Assembly: GCA_030562195.1 (NCBI GenBank)
Contig: JAUJPP010000007.1
Coordinates: 16,551,769 to 16,615,768 of the forward strand
Source: Nipponacmea schrenckii
Lineage: Eukaryota > Mollusca > Gastropoda > Lottiidae
DNA length: 64,000 nucleotides
Reading direction: 5' to 3'
Every line of letters starts with the position of its first letter. Position 1 is the first letter of the stretch. A program made the position numbers and the translations under genes. Shown one piece after another: positions 49,286-59,940 of this stretch. A model generated the notes under the pieces. The model was given only the letters and a program-made list of their open reading frames with translations. It searched no databases and was not told where the DNA came from.

Positions 49286-50598
49286 TCAGATAAGTTTGTC
49301 ATATGCATGTGAAATTCTGACACCTTCATCTCTGTTTAGGTCTGGCTGGTATCTTCTGATGTTGATGGCTTCATGAAGTCTCCTGGTTTTATCAATATGC
49401 TTATTTAATGTCAGTATGTTGGTATTTTCAAAGTTTACTTTATGTCCTGTTTTTCTCCCCATAGCAAGATGTTCAGCTACAGCTGATGTTCCTTCATTGC
49501 CAGGTTTGTCTTGGTGGTCTTTTAGACGAACATCAAGGGGTCTTTTGGTTTCCCCAATGTAAGAGCTTCCACAGGAACATTCAACTCGGTAAACGCATCC
49601 CTTAGGCTTTTGGTTGTTGGAGGGATTCAATTTTCCATTGGCTTTGAGTAAGTCTTTAAGTGTTGTATTACCCGAAAACACTGTTTCAATACCAACCGAC
49701 TTCTTTAGGATCTTCTTAATTTGGTATGATGCCTTTCCAATGAATGGTATAACTATGCGGTTTGGGGGTCTGTTTGTGTCAGATTGTTGGTTGGTGGGTT
49801 TTGCCATCAGTGTTGATCGAATGGCTTCATGAACAAAAGTAGAAGGATAGTTGTTGTGCATACAAAATACATTCTTGATGTGTTGTAGCTCTTGTTGAAA
49901 GTATTCTGGATCACAAATCCTTTTTGCTCTTCTGACCAGTGTTGTGATGGCTGCCCTTTTGACATGTTGAGGTGTGTTAGACTGGAAGTTTACATACTGA
50001 TCTGTATGTGTAGGTTTCCTATAAACACACGTCTTCAGCTGACCTCCTATCCGCATAATTCTCACATCCAAAAAGGGTATTGAGTCATTTTCTTCTTTTT
50101 CCATAGTAAATTTTATCCTTCGATGCTGAGCATTTAGGTGTTGAAGTAGAGCAGTTGGCTCATCATTTTCTCCAAGCATAACAAAGGTGTCATCAACTTT
50201 CCGGAACCAGCAGATTGGCGAGATTGGTGATGTTTCCATGGTCTTTTCTTCAAAGGCTGTCATGTAGATTTCAGTGATCAACGGTGACAAGGGGCTTCCC
50301 ATTGGTAGACCGTGGATTTGTTCGTAAATCTCATCTCCCCAAGTGAAGTAGGTAGATGACATACACATCTGAATTAGGTCGACAATGCTGTCTGTAGTTA
50401 GTGTGGTATCTAATGGGGTATCTAATTCTGATATCTTTTCTCTGATGATACTCAACACATCCTTACATGGAACATTGGTGAATAGGTCGACGACATCATA
50501 TGAGTACATCTTCCCGATGTTCTGCAGTTCCTTCAATTTGGTAACAAATTCATCTGAGTCTTTGATGAAGGAGTTAGAGGTTTTCCCTAGTGGTGCCA
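49286..50598 (-). pseudogene. 5'-truncated Penelope-like RT, copy C
   Basis: Keeps the RT palm from 'APLGKTSNSF' (just before motif A) through the GIY-YIG domain and the normal stop. The N-terminal third is missing. At 50598/50599 it joins an inverted pLTR fragment, and a frame stays open through that junction for about 37 unrelated codons (start at 50710). The result is a 474-codon open frame that is not a native protein. Confidence 0.9.
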
Positions 50599-50807
50599 TT
50601 TTCCTTTTTATCTTACCTTTTAACATTAATGTAGTTGCAATAATAAAATATTTTATCTCTTGTGTTATTTTAATAATAAGTACAATTGTATATATATCGT
50701 TGCCTATCATGTCTTGTCATTCTGTGCCTGAGGACGGCGGGGGAAACACGCCGAAACGTAGCATAAACTTTAACCAGTGATTGTTGTTCCATAAAGCTGT
50801 GCATATA
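50599..50807 (+). repeat. Inverted partial pLTR at the 5' end of the array
   Basis: The reverse complement of the pLTR part corresponding to about 45845-46054. It joins copy C with ATT-type microhomology at one side and the 12-bp target duplication at the other. A hammerhead-like motif is carried on the plus strand at about 50727-50758. Confidence 0.88.
50727..50758 (+). ncRNA. Hammerhead-ribozyme-like motif, inverted copy
   Basis: Same motif as in the direct pLTRs, here on the opposite strand. Confidence 0.5.
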
Positions 50808-50819
50808 TACTTTAGAAAT
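50808..50819. repeat. Right target-site duplication of the Penelope-like array
   Basis: TACTTTAGAAAT, the partner of 42860-42871. Satellite continues with GATCCCTAACAG. Confidence 0.85.
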
Positions 50820-51175
50820 GATCCCTAACAGTATGATCTTAACATTAACAGTATTTGACAATGATAATGATATTTTTTATAAATAATATACACTGGTTAT
50901 TTATTATTCCTGAAAATTAAGATTGAAAGTTATTTTTAATTTAAATTTTGACTATTTCTAAAAAATTAGTTCATTCAATGTAAATCCGTTAAGTTTAGTT
51001 TCAGTAAAAATTGGCACAAAGTCTTCTAAACTGTAGAAGGGAAGTAACTCAATCTGTCAGTATTCGGGACTAAAACTCTACTAATCATTTGAAATCAAGC
51101 CCTGATAGACTGTATGAACAACTTGGTTTTCAAGAACTGATAGCAACTGCTGATAAATCTCTCGATTTGATACAG

Positions 51176-52106
51176 TATCAACAGATGGCGGTAAGGTTTT
51201 TGGGAGGGGAGGTGGGGCTGGTGGTGTGTCTATACCTCCAGACTTTTTGGGTGTCGATGTGTTAGGTTCGACAGTATTTATGTCTGGTGGACAACATTTG
51301 TCCCCATCTCCATCCAAGACCGTTAGCCCATTAGTTTTTCCTGGCCTTGGGGTAATTATTGGCTCAGATGTTCCGACCAACGTTATAGGCATGGTGGTAT
51401 TTGCCGGGTTTTGTTCAACTACTTTTGCATACGTAGTTTCAGTGGTCGTAGCTTCAGGTTTGGAAGCATGTGGACATTCGCGTCCAATATGCCCGTATTC
51501 GTGACATTGATAACATTTTCTACCCTGCCTAGGCTGTCCTTCATACCTGACAACAATTCGGAAGCCAGATATGAATATAGCAGATGGTATTGGCTTTTTC
51601 ATGTCCTTGACATGTACTTGCCGTGTGCCACTCTGTACGCTGGGGTAGGCTCCAAAAGTAGTGTCACGTACACTGAAAACAGTGCAATATTGTTGTAGCT
51701 TGTTGGCAAAACTTTCATTTTTTAGGTGGATAGGAGCATTATAGCAGGTAATAACCATTTTGTCAATAGGTTGTTCCCATACTTCTTCCTTGCATATTTC
51801 AAGTTCCAATTTCAAATTATGGATTGCCATATCGTTTTCAAAGATGTCAATAAAATTGTGTACCTGTGATTCTTCAAATGTTGTTAAGAAAAAGGTGTTG
51901 GGCTGGACATTTTGCAGGCATCTTATCCAAGGGATGTAATTATAAGGTTTACCTTTTTCAAGTATGAAGTCTAAGATCTCTGAAGATTTTATCTTTGGTT
52001 CTGTAATGCCGTTTGAGTGAATCAGGAGGGTATTGGTCCTTTTAAATGTTTTATTGGCAACTATTCCATCATTCTCACAACGAACACTTCTTGTATGTTG
52101 AGTCAT
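51176..52106 (-). pseudogene. LINE ORF1 gag-like protein with one CCHC zinc knuckle, 3'-truncated
   Basis: About 310 codons are element-derived. The ORF then runs some 30 codons into satellite before stopping at 51081. A zinc knuckle CX2CX4HX4C lies at C198, C201, H206 and C211 in 'CYQCHEYGHIGREC'. The region before it ('FISGFRIVVRYEGQPRQGRK') is the usual lead-in of gag-like ORF1 proteins that bind the element RNA. The part after it is Pro/Thr-rich and ends in 'PPAPPPLPKTLPPSVD'. No second knuckle, endonuclease or RT is present. The ATG at 52104-52106 is preceded by TTTAAA and is the first in frame. Confidence 0.75.
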
Positions 52107-52232
52107 TTTAAACCATGGATTGTATCCACCATTTTAGACATCAGGTAAGTAAGTAAATGACACACTGTAAGAAAGCTTTTTAACTAATCCGTTTATATAA
52201 AAACGAGTATACTAATCATTCTCAGTGTTTCA

Positions 52233-52260
52233 GATCTTAGCCAAAAGGCCGAGAAGCGAT
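52233..52260 (-). pseudogene. First 28 nt of U2 snRNA at the head of the LINE fragment
   Basis: On the minus strand the segment reads ATCGCTTCTCGG, CCTTTTGGCTAAGATC, matching the conserved U2 5' end from nucleotide 1 to 28. It then changes to unrelated TGAAACACTGAG. The match starts at the U2 transcription start and is preceded directly by satellite, so no U2 promoter accompanies it. It is an RNA-derived fragment, not a U2 gene. Confidence 0.88.
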
Positions 52261-52433
52261 GAAGAAATGATCCCTAACAGTATGATCTTAATAATATCAG
52301 TATTTGACAATGTTAATTATATTTTTTATAAATAATATAAATTAAATTGTAAAATAATTTTAAAACACAAAATAAAGACAAATATAAAAGTTTCAGTAAA
52401 AATAGCAGAAAGTCTTCAAAACTTGAACATCTG

Positions 52434-52933
52434 NNNNNNNNNNNNNNNNNNNNNNNNNNNNNNNNNNNNNNNNNNNNNNNNNNNNNNNNNNNNNNNNNNN
52501 NNNNNNNNNNNNNNNNNNNNNNNNNNNNNNNNNNNNNNNNNNNNNNNNNNNNNNNNNNNNNNNNNNNNNNNNNNNNNNNNNNNNNNNNNNNNNNNNNNNN
52601 NNNNNNNNNNNNNNNNNNNNNNNNNNNNNNNNNNNNNNNNNNNNNNNNNNNNNNNNNNNNNNNNNNNNNNNNNNNNNNNNNNNNNNNNNNNNNNNNNNNN
52701 NNNNNNNNNNNNNNNNNNNNNNNNNNNNNNNNNNNNNNNNNNNNNNNNNNNNNNNNNNNNNNNNNNNNNNNNNNNNNNNNNNNNNNNNNNNNNNNNNNNN
52801 NNNNNNNNNNNNNNNNNNNNNNNNNNNNNNNNNNNNNNNNNNNNNNNNNNNNNNNNNNNNNNNNNNNNNNNNNNNNNNNNNNNNNNNNNNNNNNNNNNNN
52901 NNNNNNNNNNNNNNNNNNNNNNNNNNNNNNNNN
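52434..52933. other. Assembly gap (500 N)
   Basis: Exactly 500 N, probably a placeholder for an unknown distance. Satellite stands on both sides, so more repeat units may be missing. Confidence 0.98.
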
Positions 52934-53338
52934 TCAACAAATGATTGCCACTGCTGATAAATCTCTTGATCTGATACAGAATCGTACGTCTGTTTTTAAA
53001 TTGTATTCATTCTTGTCAAAGGACCTTTAATATAACACTACTAATCATTACAGTAATTGTTCTATATTATACTGGTGACTTATTACTATTGAATGGTAGA
53101 AGATTTCTATAACTTATTAAAATAAAACCACTCTGAATGCCTCCCCTACCTCCATCTCCCTACTAATGAAGGAGAGGAACGGTCATCAATGGTTAAGGAC
53201 TCTATCTGATCAAGTCACTAAAGCCGCTTCACGCTCAGAAGGGGAGGCTTTGTATCATCCTCGTGGTTTAAGATCCAGTCAAAGTTGACTGACGTCCAAG
53301 CGATACATACTTTAAAAATGATCCCTAACAGTATGATC

Positions 53339-53342
53339 TTAA
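53339..53342. repeat. TTAA target duplication, left side of the THAP element
   Basis: TTAA here and at 55159-55162. The empty site GATCTTAATAATATCAG is present in another satellite copy at about 52286-52302. Confidence 0.85.
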
Positions 53343-53580
53343 AGGATATGTGAAGAGATTTTCAAAAAAGGCTTGAAACCACCTATTTGAAAAGTAAAAT
53401 CATTCATCTATCGATTGCAACCAATAAAAAAAATTAGAAATAATTCTAAAATAGCTAAAAATCCTTTTAAAAACACAGGTCTTAAATATGCAAAAATGAA
53501 AGGTCGTTTCCGTGACCTTTTGTAAATGACGTCAGAGATGCCCAATCTAATTCACCCGCCATATTGTTTACATTGACGTT

Positions 53581-53946
53581 ATGCCGCAGTGTGTGGCCTA
53601 TGGCTGTAATAATCGCGGAGGAAAGGGCTCTGGTGTTCATATGTTCCGCTTTCCTAAAGATGAACATCTTGTGAAAACTTGGATTGTCAAACTGAAGCGG
53701 AAGAATTTTTCCCCCACTAAATATTCCAGGCTGTGTTCCGATCATTTTGCAGACGATGCGTATGACCGGAACCCAGTCTTACTAGCCCAATATGGATATG
53801 TGAACGCCAATCCAAAGCTCAAGGCAGGTGCCGTGCCAACCATTTTTCGTGAACCACTTAGGCCTCATGCCAGCATTGACCAGAAAAACAAAAGAGGCGA
53901 TCGTCGAAAAGGTGGAGGGGCTTTTGCCAAGAGGCAAAGGATGCAG
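53581..53946 (+). CDS. THAP-domain first exon of the Kolobok-like element
   Basis: 122 codons from an ATG to a splice donor (CAG|GTGAGT). The THAP zinc finger has C4, C9, C52 and H55 with Phe56, plus invariant Pro25 and Trp34 and the closing 'AVPTIF' at 84-89. A basic tail follows ('KNKRGDRRKGGGAFAKRQR'), likely nuclear targeting. In transposases this domain binds the element's terminal sequences. Reading on without splicing gives 13 more residues and a stop. I found no downstream exon in the element, so the protein may be a stand-alone DNA-binding remnant. Confidence 0.82.
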
Positions 53947-54058
53947 GTGAGTTTCAAAATTCTGACTTACACCTACGAATGTTGAAGATTGAACTGAAGA
54001 AGAAATGAGTAGGCCTAGATCTTATAAAGTAAAAGGAACGTACATGGGCTAAGTTAAT

Positions 54059-54733
54059 CCGAGTTATCTGTGGCATAGTATTGTCAATTTTTTACGAATT
54101 TTTATATTTAGGCCTATTGACTAGGCCTATTCTAGGTTCAGAGATCCTTGCTCTAGCTAGGCTATCGTTTCAGTCGGATTCATGTCTCCCGAATCGGCTA
54201 CGCACTTTTTGCCTATTTCCTCCCTTACGAATGGATGTCAGCAACAAATATGCACATAAATCTATACTCCAACCCTTTATGGCCATTTTCATATAATAAA
54301 AATTGGTCTTACCTTCACAACGACCGTCCACTACCATTTTAAAAGTGTCCCTATCACGCCTGAATGCAGATTTCCATTGAAAATCAAAATGAGGCTCCAC
54401 GTTATGTCAATGTTGTACAGTGAAATCATTTTTGAGTTTTGATGGCGTGTGTTAAAATGAATGTTTTAAAATGTATATTGGGTGGTCTGTGTGAAGGTAA
54501 GACCACATTTTATTATATGAAAATGGCCTTAAAGGGTTGGAGTATAGATTTATGTGCATATTTGTTGCTGACATTTATTCGTAAGGGAGGAAATAGGCAA
54601 AAAGTGCGTAGCAGATTCGGGAGACACGAATCCGATTGAAACGATAGAACAAGGATCTCAGACCCTAGAATAGTCAATAAATATAAAAAAAAAAATCGTA
54701 AAAATCGACTATGCCATGGTACAGATAACTCGG
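54059..54733. repeat. Internal inverted repeat of the Kolobok-like element
   Basis: The arms are about 54059-54342 and 54466-54733, separated by about 120 bp. Both include a stretch which, read outward from the centre, has a GAAG|GTAAGACC splice-donor-like site followed by an open stretch ending 'VRSRFGRHESD'. The arms differ by about one base in ten and by small gaps, so the duplication is not brand new. Confidence 0.8.
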
Positions 54734-54751
54734 TTTAGTATCAGCACTGCA

Positions 54752-54776
54752 CTGATGAGGCCCAGAGGGCCGAAAC
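54752..54776 (+). ncRNA. Hammerhead-ribozyme-like core in the Kolobok-like element
   Basis: CTGATGA, then GGCCC-AGA-GGGCC, then GAAAC: a canonical hammerhead core and five-pair stem II. I could not find the partner strands for stems I and III with a cleavage triplet within about 50 bases upstream, so catalytic activity is doubtful. It may be a piece of another retroelement. Confidence 0.4.
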
Positions 54777-57700
54777 AGTAATGTTTTCTGTTAGTTATAT
54801 TACTATTAGACGAATACTTGACCCCCCCCCCCCTCCCCCTGTTTCATAACAGTAGCCTACTGAATGTAGTTGATTGTATATTTTCTTTCCCGAAGGTTAT
54901 AATAATATTAGCTAGGCTTAGTTCTCCATTTGTTTTTATTTTAGTTGGGCATCTCTGACGTCATGCGGTCACGTGATCGTCTAGCTCATTAACGTTCGAC
55001 TCATGCTAAAGAAGCCTACTTTGAAAGCCTTTTTTTCTACTCTAAACGTTTTTTGAAAAAAAAAAATTTGTTGGAATTGATAGATATGTTAGTTTACTTT
55101 TAAAAATAAATGCTTTTGATCAAATTCAACGATTTTCATATTTCTTTTCACATATCCTTTAATAATATCAGTATTTGACAATGATAATGATATTTTTTAT
55201 AAATAATATACACTGGTTATTTATTATTCCTGAAAATTAAGATTGAAAGTTATTTGTATTTAAACTTGGGCTATTTCTAGCATTATTTCATTAAAACAAA
55301 TTAGGTTGAATTAAGTTCTTAAACTGTAAAATAATTCTAAAACACAAAATGAAGAAAAATATATTAATTTCAGTAAAAATAGCAGAAAGTCTTCAAAACT
55401 TGAAGATCTGTAGAAGGGAAGTAACTCAACCTGTCAATGTATCAAAATATATAGTATTCGAGATTAAATGAAATGAAATGAATGGAGTTTTACGTCCTAC
55501 TCTTCTGCACCTTATGGGCTAATGAAGACGGTATTCGGGATTAAAACTCTACTGATCATTTGAAATGAAGCCCTGATAGACTGTATGAACAACTGGGTTT
55601 ACAACAACTGAAGGGAAATCTCTTGATCTGAAACAGCACTCAAAGGATCCTTAACGTACACATCTCATCAGTTTTCTTTTCAGTAATTGTTCTACATTTT
55701 ACCGGTGACTTATTACTAAAGAATGGGAGGAGATTTCTATATAATAATTTCAGTAAAACTAGCAGAAAATCTTTAAAACTTGAACATCTGAAGAAAGGGA
55801 AGTAACCCAACCTGTCAATGTACCAAGAGATATAGTATTCGTGATTAAAAATATACTGATCAGTTGCAATCAAGCCCTGACTGTATGAACAATTGGATTT
55901 TCAACAAATGATAGCCACTGCTGATAAATCTCTTGATCTGATACAGAATCGTACATGACGTCTGTTTTTAAATTGTATTCATTCTTGTCAAAGGACCTTT
56001 AATATAACACTACTAATCATTACAGTAATTGTTCTCTATTATACTGGTGACTTAGTACTAATGAACGGTAGAAGATTTCTATTAAATTAAAACCACTCTG
56101 AATGCCTCCCCTACCTCCATCTCCCTACTAAAGAAGGAGAGGAACGGTCATCAATGGTTAAGGACTCTATCAGATCTGATAGAGTCACAAAACCCGCTTC
56201 ACGCTCAGAAGGGGAGGCTTTGTATCATCCTCGTGGTTTACGATCCAGTCAAAGTTGACTGACGTCCAAGCGATACATACTTTAGAAATGATCCCTAACA
56301 GTATGATCTTAACATTAACAGTATTTGACAATGATAATGATATTTTTTATAAATAATATTCACTGGTTATTTATTCTTCCTGAAAATTCAACCTGAAAGT
56401 TATTTTTTATTTAAACTTGGGCTATTTCTAGCAATATTTCTTAAAACAAATTAGTTTGAATTTAGTTTTTAAATTGTAAATAATTTTAAAACACAAAATA
56501 AAGAAAAATATAATAATTTCAGTAAAAATAGCAGAAAGTCTTCAAAACTTGAACATATGTAGAAGGGAAGTAACCTGTCAATGTATCAAAATATATAGTA
56601 TACGAGATTAAATGAAATGAAATGAATGGAGTTTTACGTCCTACTCTACTGCACCTTATGGGCTAATGAAGACGGTATTCGGGATTAAAACTCTACTGAT
56701 CATTTGAAATGAAGCCCTGATAGACTGTATGAACAACTGGGTTTACAACAACTGAAGGGAAATCTCTTGATCTGAAACAGCACTCAAAGGATCCTTAACG
56801 TACACATCTCATCAGTTTTCTTTTCAGTAATTGTTCTACATTTTACCGGTGACTTATTACCAAAGAATGGGAGGAGATTTCTATGTAATAATTTCAGTAA
56901 AAATAGCAGAGAATCTTTAAAACTTGAACATCTGAAGAAAGGGAAGTAACCCAACCTGTCAATGTATCAAGAGATATGGTATTCGTGATTAAAAATATAC
57001 TGATCAGTTGCAATCAAGCCCTGACTGTATGAACAACAAAATGATTACCACTGCTGATCTCTTGATCTGATACAGAATCGTACATGACGTCTGTTCTTAA
57101 ATTGTATTCATTCTTGTCAAAGGACCTTTAATATAACACTACTAATCATTACAGTAATTGTTCTATATTATACTGGTGACTTATTACTAATGAACGGTAG
57201 AAGATTTCTATTAAATTAAAACCACTCTGAATGCCTCCCCTACCTCCATCTCCCTACTAAAGAAGGAGAGGAACGGTCATCAATGGTTAAGGACTCTATT
57301 TGATCTGATACAGTCACAAAACCCGCTTCACGCTCAGAAGGGGAGGCTTTGTATCATCCTCGTGGTTTACGATCCAGTCAAAGTTGACTGACGTCCAAGC
57401 GATACATACTTTAGAAATGATCCCTAACAGTATGATCTTAACATTAACAGTATTTGACAATGATAATGATATTTTTTATAAATAATATACACTGGTTATT
57501 TAATATTCCGAAAATTCACCCAGAGAATTATTTTTATTTAAGTTTGAGCTATTTTTAGCGTTATTTTACTAAAACAAATTAGGTTGTATTAGTTCTTAAA
57601 CTTTAAAATAATTTTAACACATAAACTAAAGAAAAATACATGTATTCTAATTTCAGTTGATTTTCAGAAAGTCTCGAAACTTGAACATCTGTAAAAGGGA

Positions 57701-59099
57701 AGTAACTAAACCTGTCAAATATCAAAAATATAGTAGGCTATTCGGAATTCAAAATTTCCTGATCATTTGAAATCATGCCCTGCTAGACTGTATGAACAAC
57801 TACAACTGATACCCAACTGCTGTAGAATCTGTTGATCTGAAACAGAATCGTACATGACGTGTGTTCTTAAATTGTATTCATTCGTGTCAAAGGACCTTTA
57901 ATATAACACTACTAATCATTACAGTAATTGTTCTATATTATACTGGTGACTTACTACTAATGAACGGTAGAAGATTTCTATTAAATTAAAACCACTCTGA
58001 ATGCCTCCCCTACCTCCATCTCCTACCATAGAAAGAGTGGAACGGTCATCAATGGTTAATTGATCTGATCAGATCAGGTCACAAAACCCGCTTCACGCTC
58101 AGAAGGGGAGGCTTTGTATCATCCTCGTGGTTTACGATCCAGTCAAAGTTGACTGACGTCCAAGCGATACATACTTTAGAAATGATCCCTAACAGTATGA
58201 TCTTAACATTAACAGTATTTGACAATGATAATGATATTTTTTATAAACAATATACTCTGGTTATTTATTATTCCTGAAAATTCAACCTGAAAGTTATTTT
58301 TAATTTAAACTTGGGCTATTTCTAGCAATATTTCATGAAAAACAAATTAGGTTGAATTAAGTTCTTAAACTGTAATATAATTCTAAAACACAAAATTTGA
58401 TAAAAATACAATGATTTCAGTAAAACTTGCAGAAAGGCTTCAAAACTTGAAATCTGTAGAAGGGAGGTAACTCAACCTACCAATGCATCAAAAGTATTCA
58501 GAATTAAAATTTACTGATCAGTTGAAATCAAGCCCTGATAGACTGTATGAACAAATTGTTTTCCAACAACTCATTGAAAACTTGATTTTATACAGAACAG
58601 TACTTGAAATTTGCTGTGAATTGTATATATACAACTGCTTATTATTTCAGTAATTGTTAAATTTTACCGGTAATGTATTACTAATGAATAGAGGGAGATT
58701 TCTATTAATTATTAAATATAAAACCACTCTGAATGCCTACCCTACCTCCATCTCCCTACTACAGAAGGAGCGGTCATCAATGGTTAAAGACTCCATTAGA
58801 TCTGATACAGTCACAAAACCCACTTCACTCTAATCGTCGTCGACATCAAAGGTAAAATAATACCGTGGATTGTAACGAAAGATAAAGTATTCGTGATTAA
58901 AAATTGAAATCATTTGAAATGAAGCCCTGACTGTATGAACAACTGGGTTTACAACAACTCATTGAAACTTGATTTTATACAGAACTTGACTAGAAATTTG
59001 CTGTAAATTGTACTTACTCTTGTCAAAGGATCGTTAATATACACTTCTCATTAGTTTTCTTTTCAGTAATTGTTCTATATTATATTGGTGACTTATTAC

Positions 59100-59180
59100 T
59101 AATGAATGGGAGGAGACCGTTCCTCTCCTCCCTGTAGGGAGATGGGGGTAGTTTTGGCATTCAGAGTGGTTTTATGATAA
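59100..59180. repeat. Orientation switch of the satellite array
   Basis: A plus-strand unit stops at GGGAGGAGA near 59117 and is joined to ACCGTTCCTCTCC, the reverse complement of the core. All satellite to the right up to about 59940 is inverted. Confidence 0.85.
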
Positions 59181-59940
59181 ATAGAAGTCTCCTCCCATTC
59201 ATTAGCAATACATTACCAGTATAATATAGAACAATTACTGAAATAATAAGCAGTGTATATCAACGATCCTTTGATAAGAAAAAGTAAAAATTCACAGCAA
59301 ATGTAAAGTAAAGTTCTGTTTTAAATCAAGTTTTCCATCAGATGTTGAACACCAAGTTGTTCATACAGTCTATCAGGGCTTGATTTCAAATGATCAGTGC
59401 ATTTTTCATCCCGAATAATGTATCTTATGATACATTGACAGTTTAAGTTACTTCCCTTCTTCAGATGTTCAAGTTTTGAAGATTTACTGCTATTTTTACT
59501 GAAATTATTATATTTTTCTTTATTTTGTGTTTTAGAATTATATTACAGTTTAAAAAACTAACTTCAACCTAATTTGTTTTAATGAAATAATGCTAGAAAT
59601 AGCCAAGGTTTAAGTAAAAAAAAACTTTCAGGTTGAATTTTCAGGAAGAATAAATAACCAGTGTATATTATTTATAAAAAATATCATTATCATTGTCAAA
59701 TACTGTTAATGTTAAGATCATACTGTTAGGGATCATTTCTAAAGTATGTATCGCTTGGACGTCAGTCAACTTTGACTGGATCGTAAACCACGAGGATGAT
59801 ACAAAGCCTCCCCTTCTGAGCGTGAAGCGGGTTTTGTGACTGTATCAGATCTGATAGAGTCCTTAACCATTGATGACCGTTCCTCTCCTTCTTTAGTAGG
59901 GAGATGGAGGTAGGGGAAGCATTCAGAGTGGTTTTATATA

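Larger units (their letters stand above)
42872..50807 (-). mobile_element. Tandem Penelope-like retroelement array inserted as one unit
   Basis: The two full copies repeat with a period of exactly 2937 bp: 2415 bp of ORF plus 522 bp of pLTR. In the element's own (minus) direction, the array begins at the right with a pLTR piece in inverted orientation (50599-50807), followed by a 5'-truncated ORF, then two complete copies. It ends at the left with a pLTR plus the first 15 bases of another ORF. Head-to-tail copies with a 5'-truncated copy and an inverted pLTR tail are the known architecture of Penelope-like elements. One 12-bp duplication brackets everything, so the 7.9 kb probably arrived in one event. 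Confidence 0.92.
51176..52260 (-). mobile_element. Non-LTR retrotransposon fragment: U2-derived head, 5' UTR and gag-like ORF1
   Basis: Read on the minus strand, the fragment begins with U2 snRNA sequence at 52260 and has about 126 bp of further 5' UTR. It continues into a gag-like ORF from 52106 and stops abruptly inside that ORF at 51176, where satellite resumes. Losing the 3' part rather than the 5' part is unusual for a LINE and implies a later deletion; the flanking satellite also lacks part of a unit. No target duplication was found. Confidence 0.75.
53343..55158 (+). mobile_element. Kolobok-like DNA transposon, internally rearranged
   Basis: 1816 bp with inverted ends AGGATATGTGAAGAG at the left and AGGATATGTGAAAAG reading in from the right. 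It inserted in a satellite unit and duplicated TTAA. Kolobok elements are defined by TTAA duplications and THAP-containing proteins, and this element has both. The catalytic part of the transposase is not found. The interior has a THAP exon, an inverted repeat of about 270 bp per arm and a hammerhead-like core, so this is probably a non-autonomous derivative. Confidence 0.82.

Noticed and set aside
49286..50710. 474-codon frame as a distinct RT gene
   Set aside because: Its first 37 codons come from an inverted pLTR joined at 50598/50599; the rest is truncated copy C.
51081..51175. C-terminal 30 residues of the gag frame
   Set aside because: They are translated satellite beyond the LINE junction at 51176.
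52200..52262. A U2 snRNA gene
   Set aside because: Only 28 nt match, the rest of U2 is absent and upstream DNA is satellite without a snRNA promoter.
53343..55158. P-element classification from the THAP domain
   Set aside because: P elements make 8-bp duplications; the empty site here shows TTAA only, which fits Kolobok better.
59740..59940. Box C/D snoRNA in the reverse strand of the core (GATGATA, CTGA and TTGATGA motifs with a closing AAACCAC/GTGGTTT stem)
   Set aside because: The C boxes depart from RUGAUGA, the last D box is missing and the spacing is too large for a C/D snoRNA.
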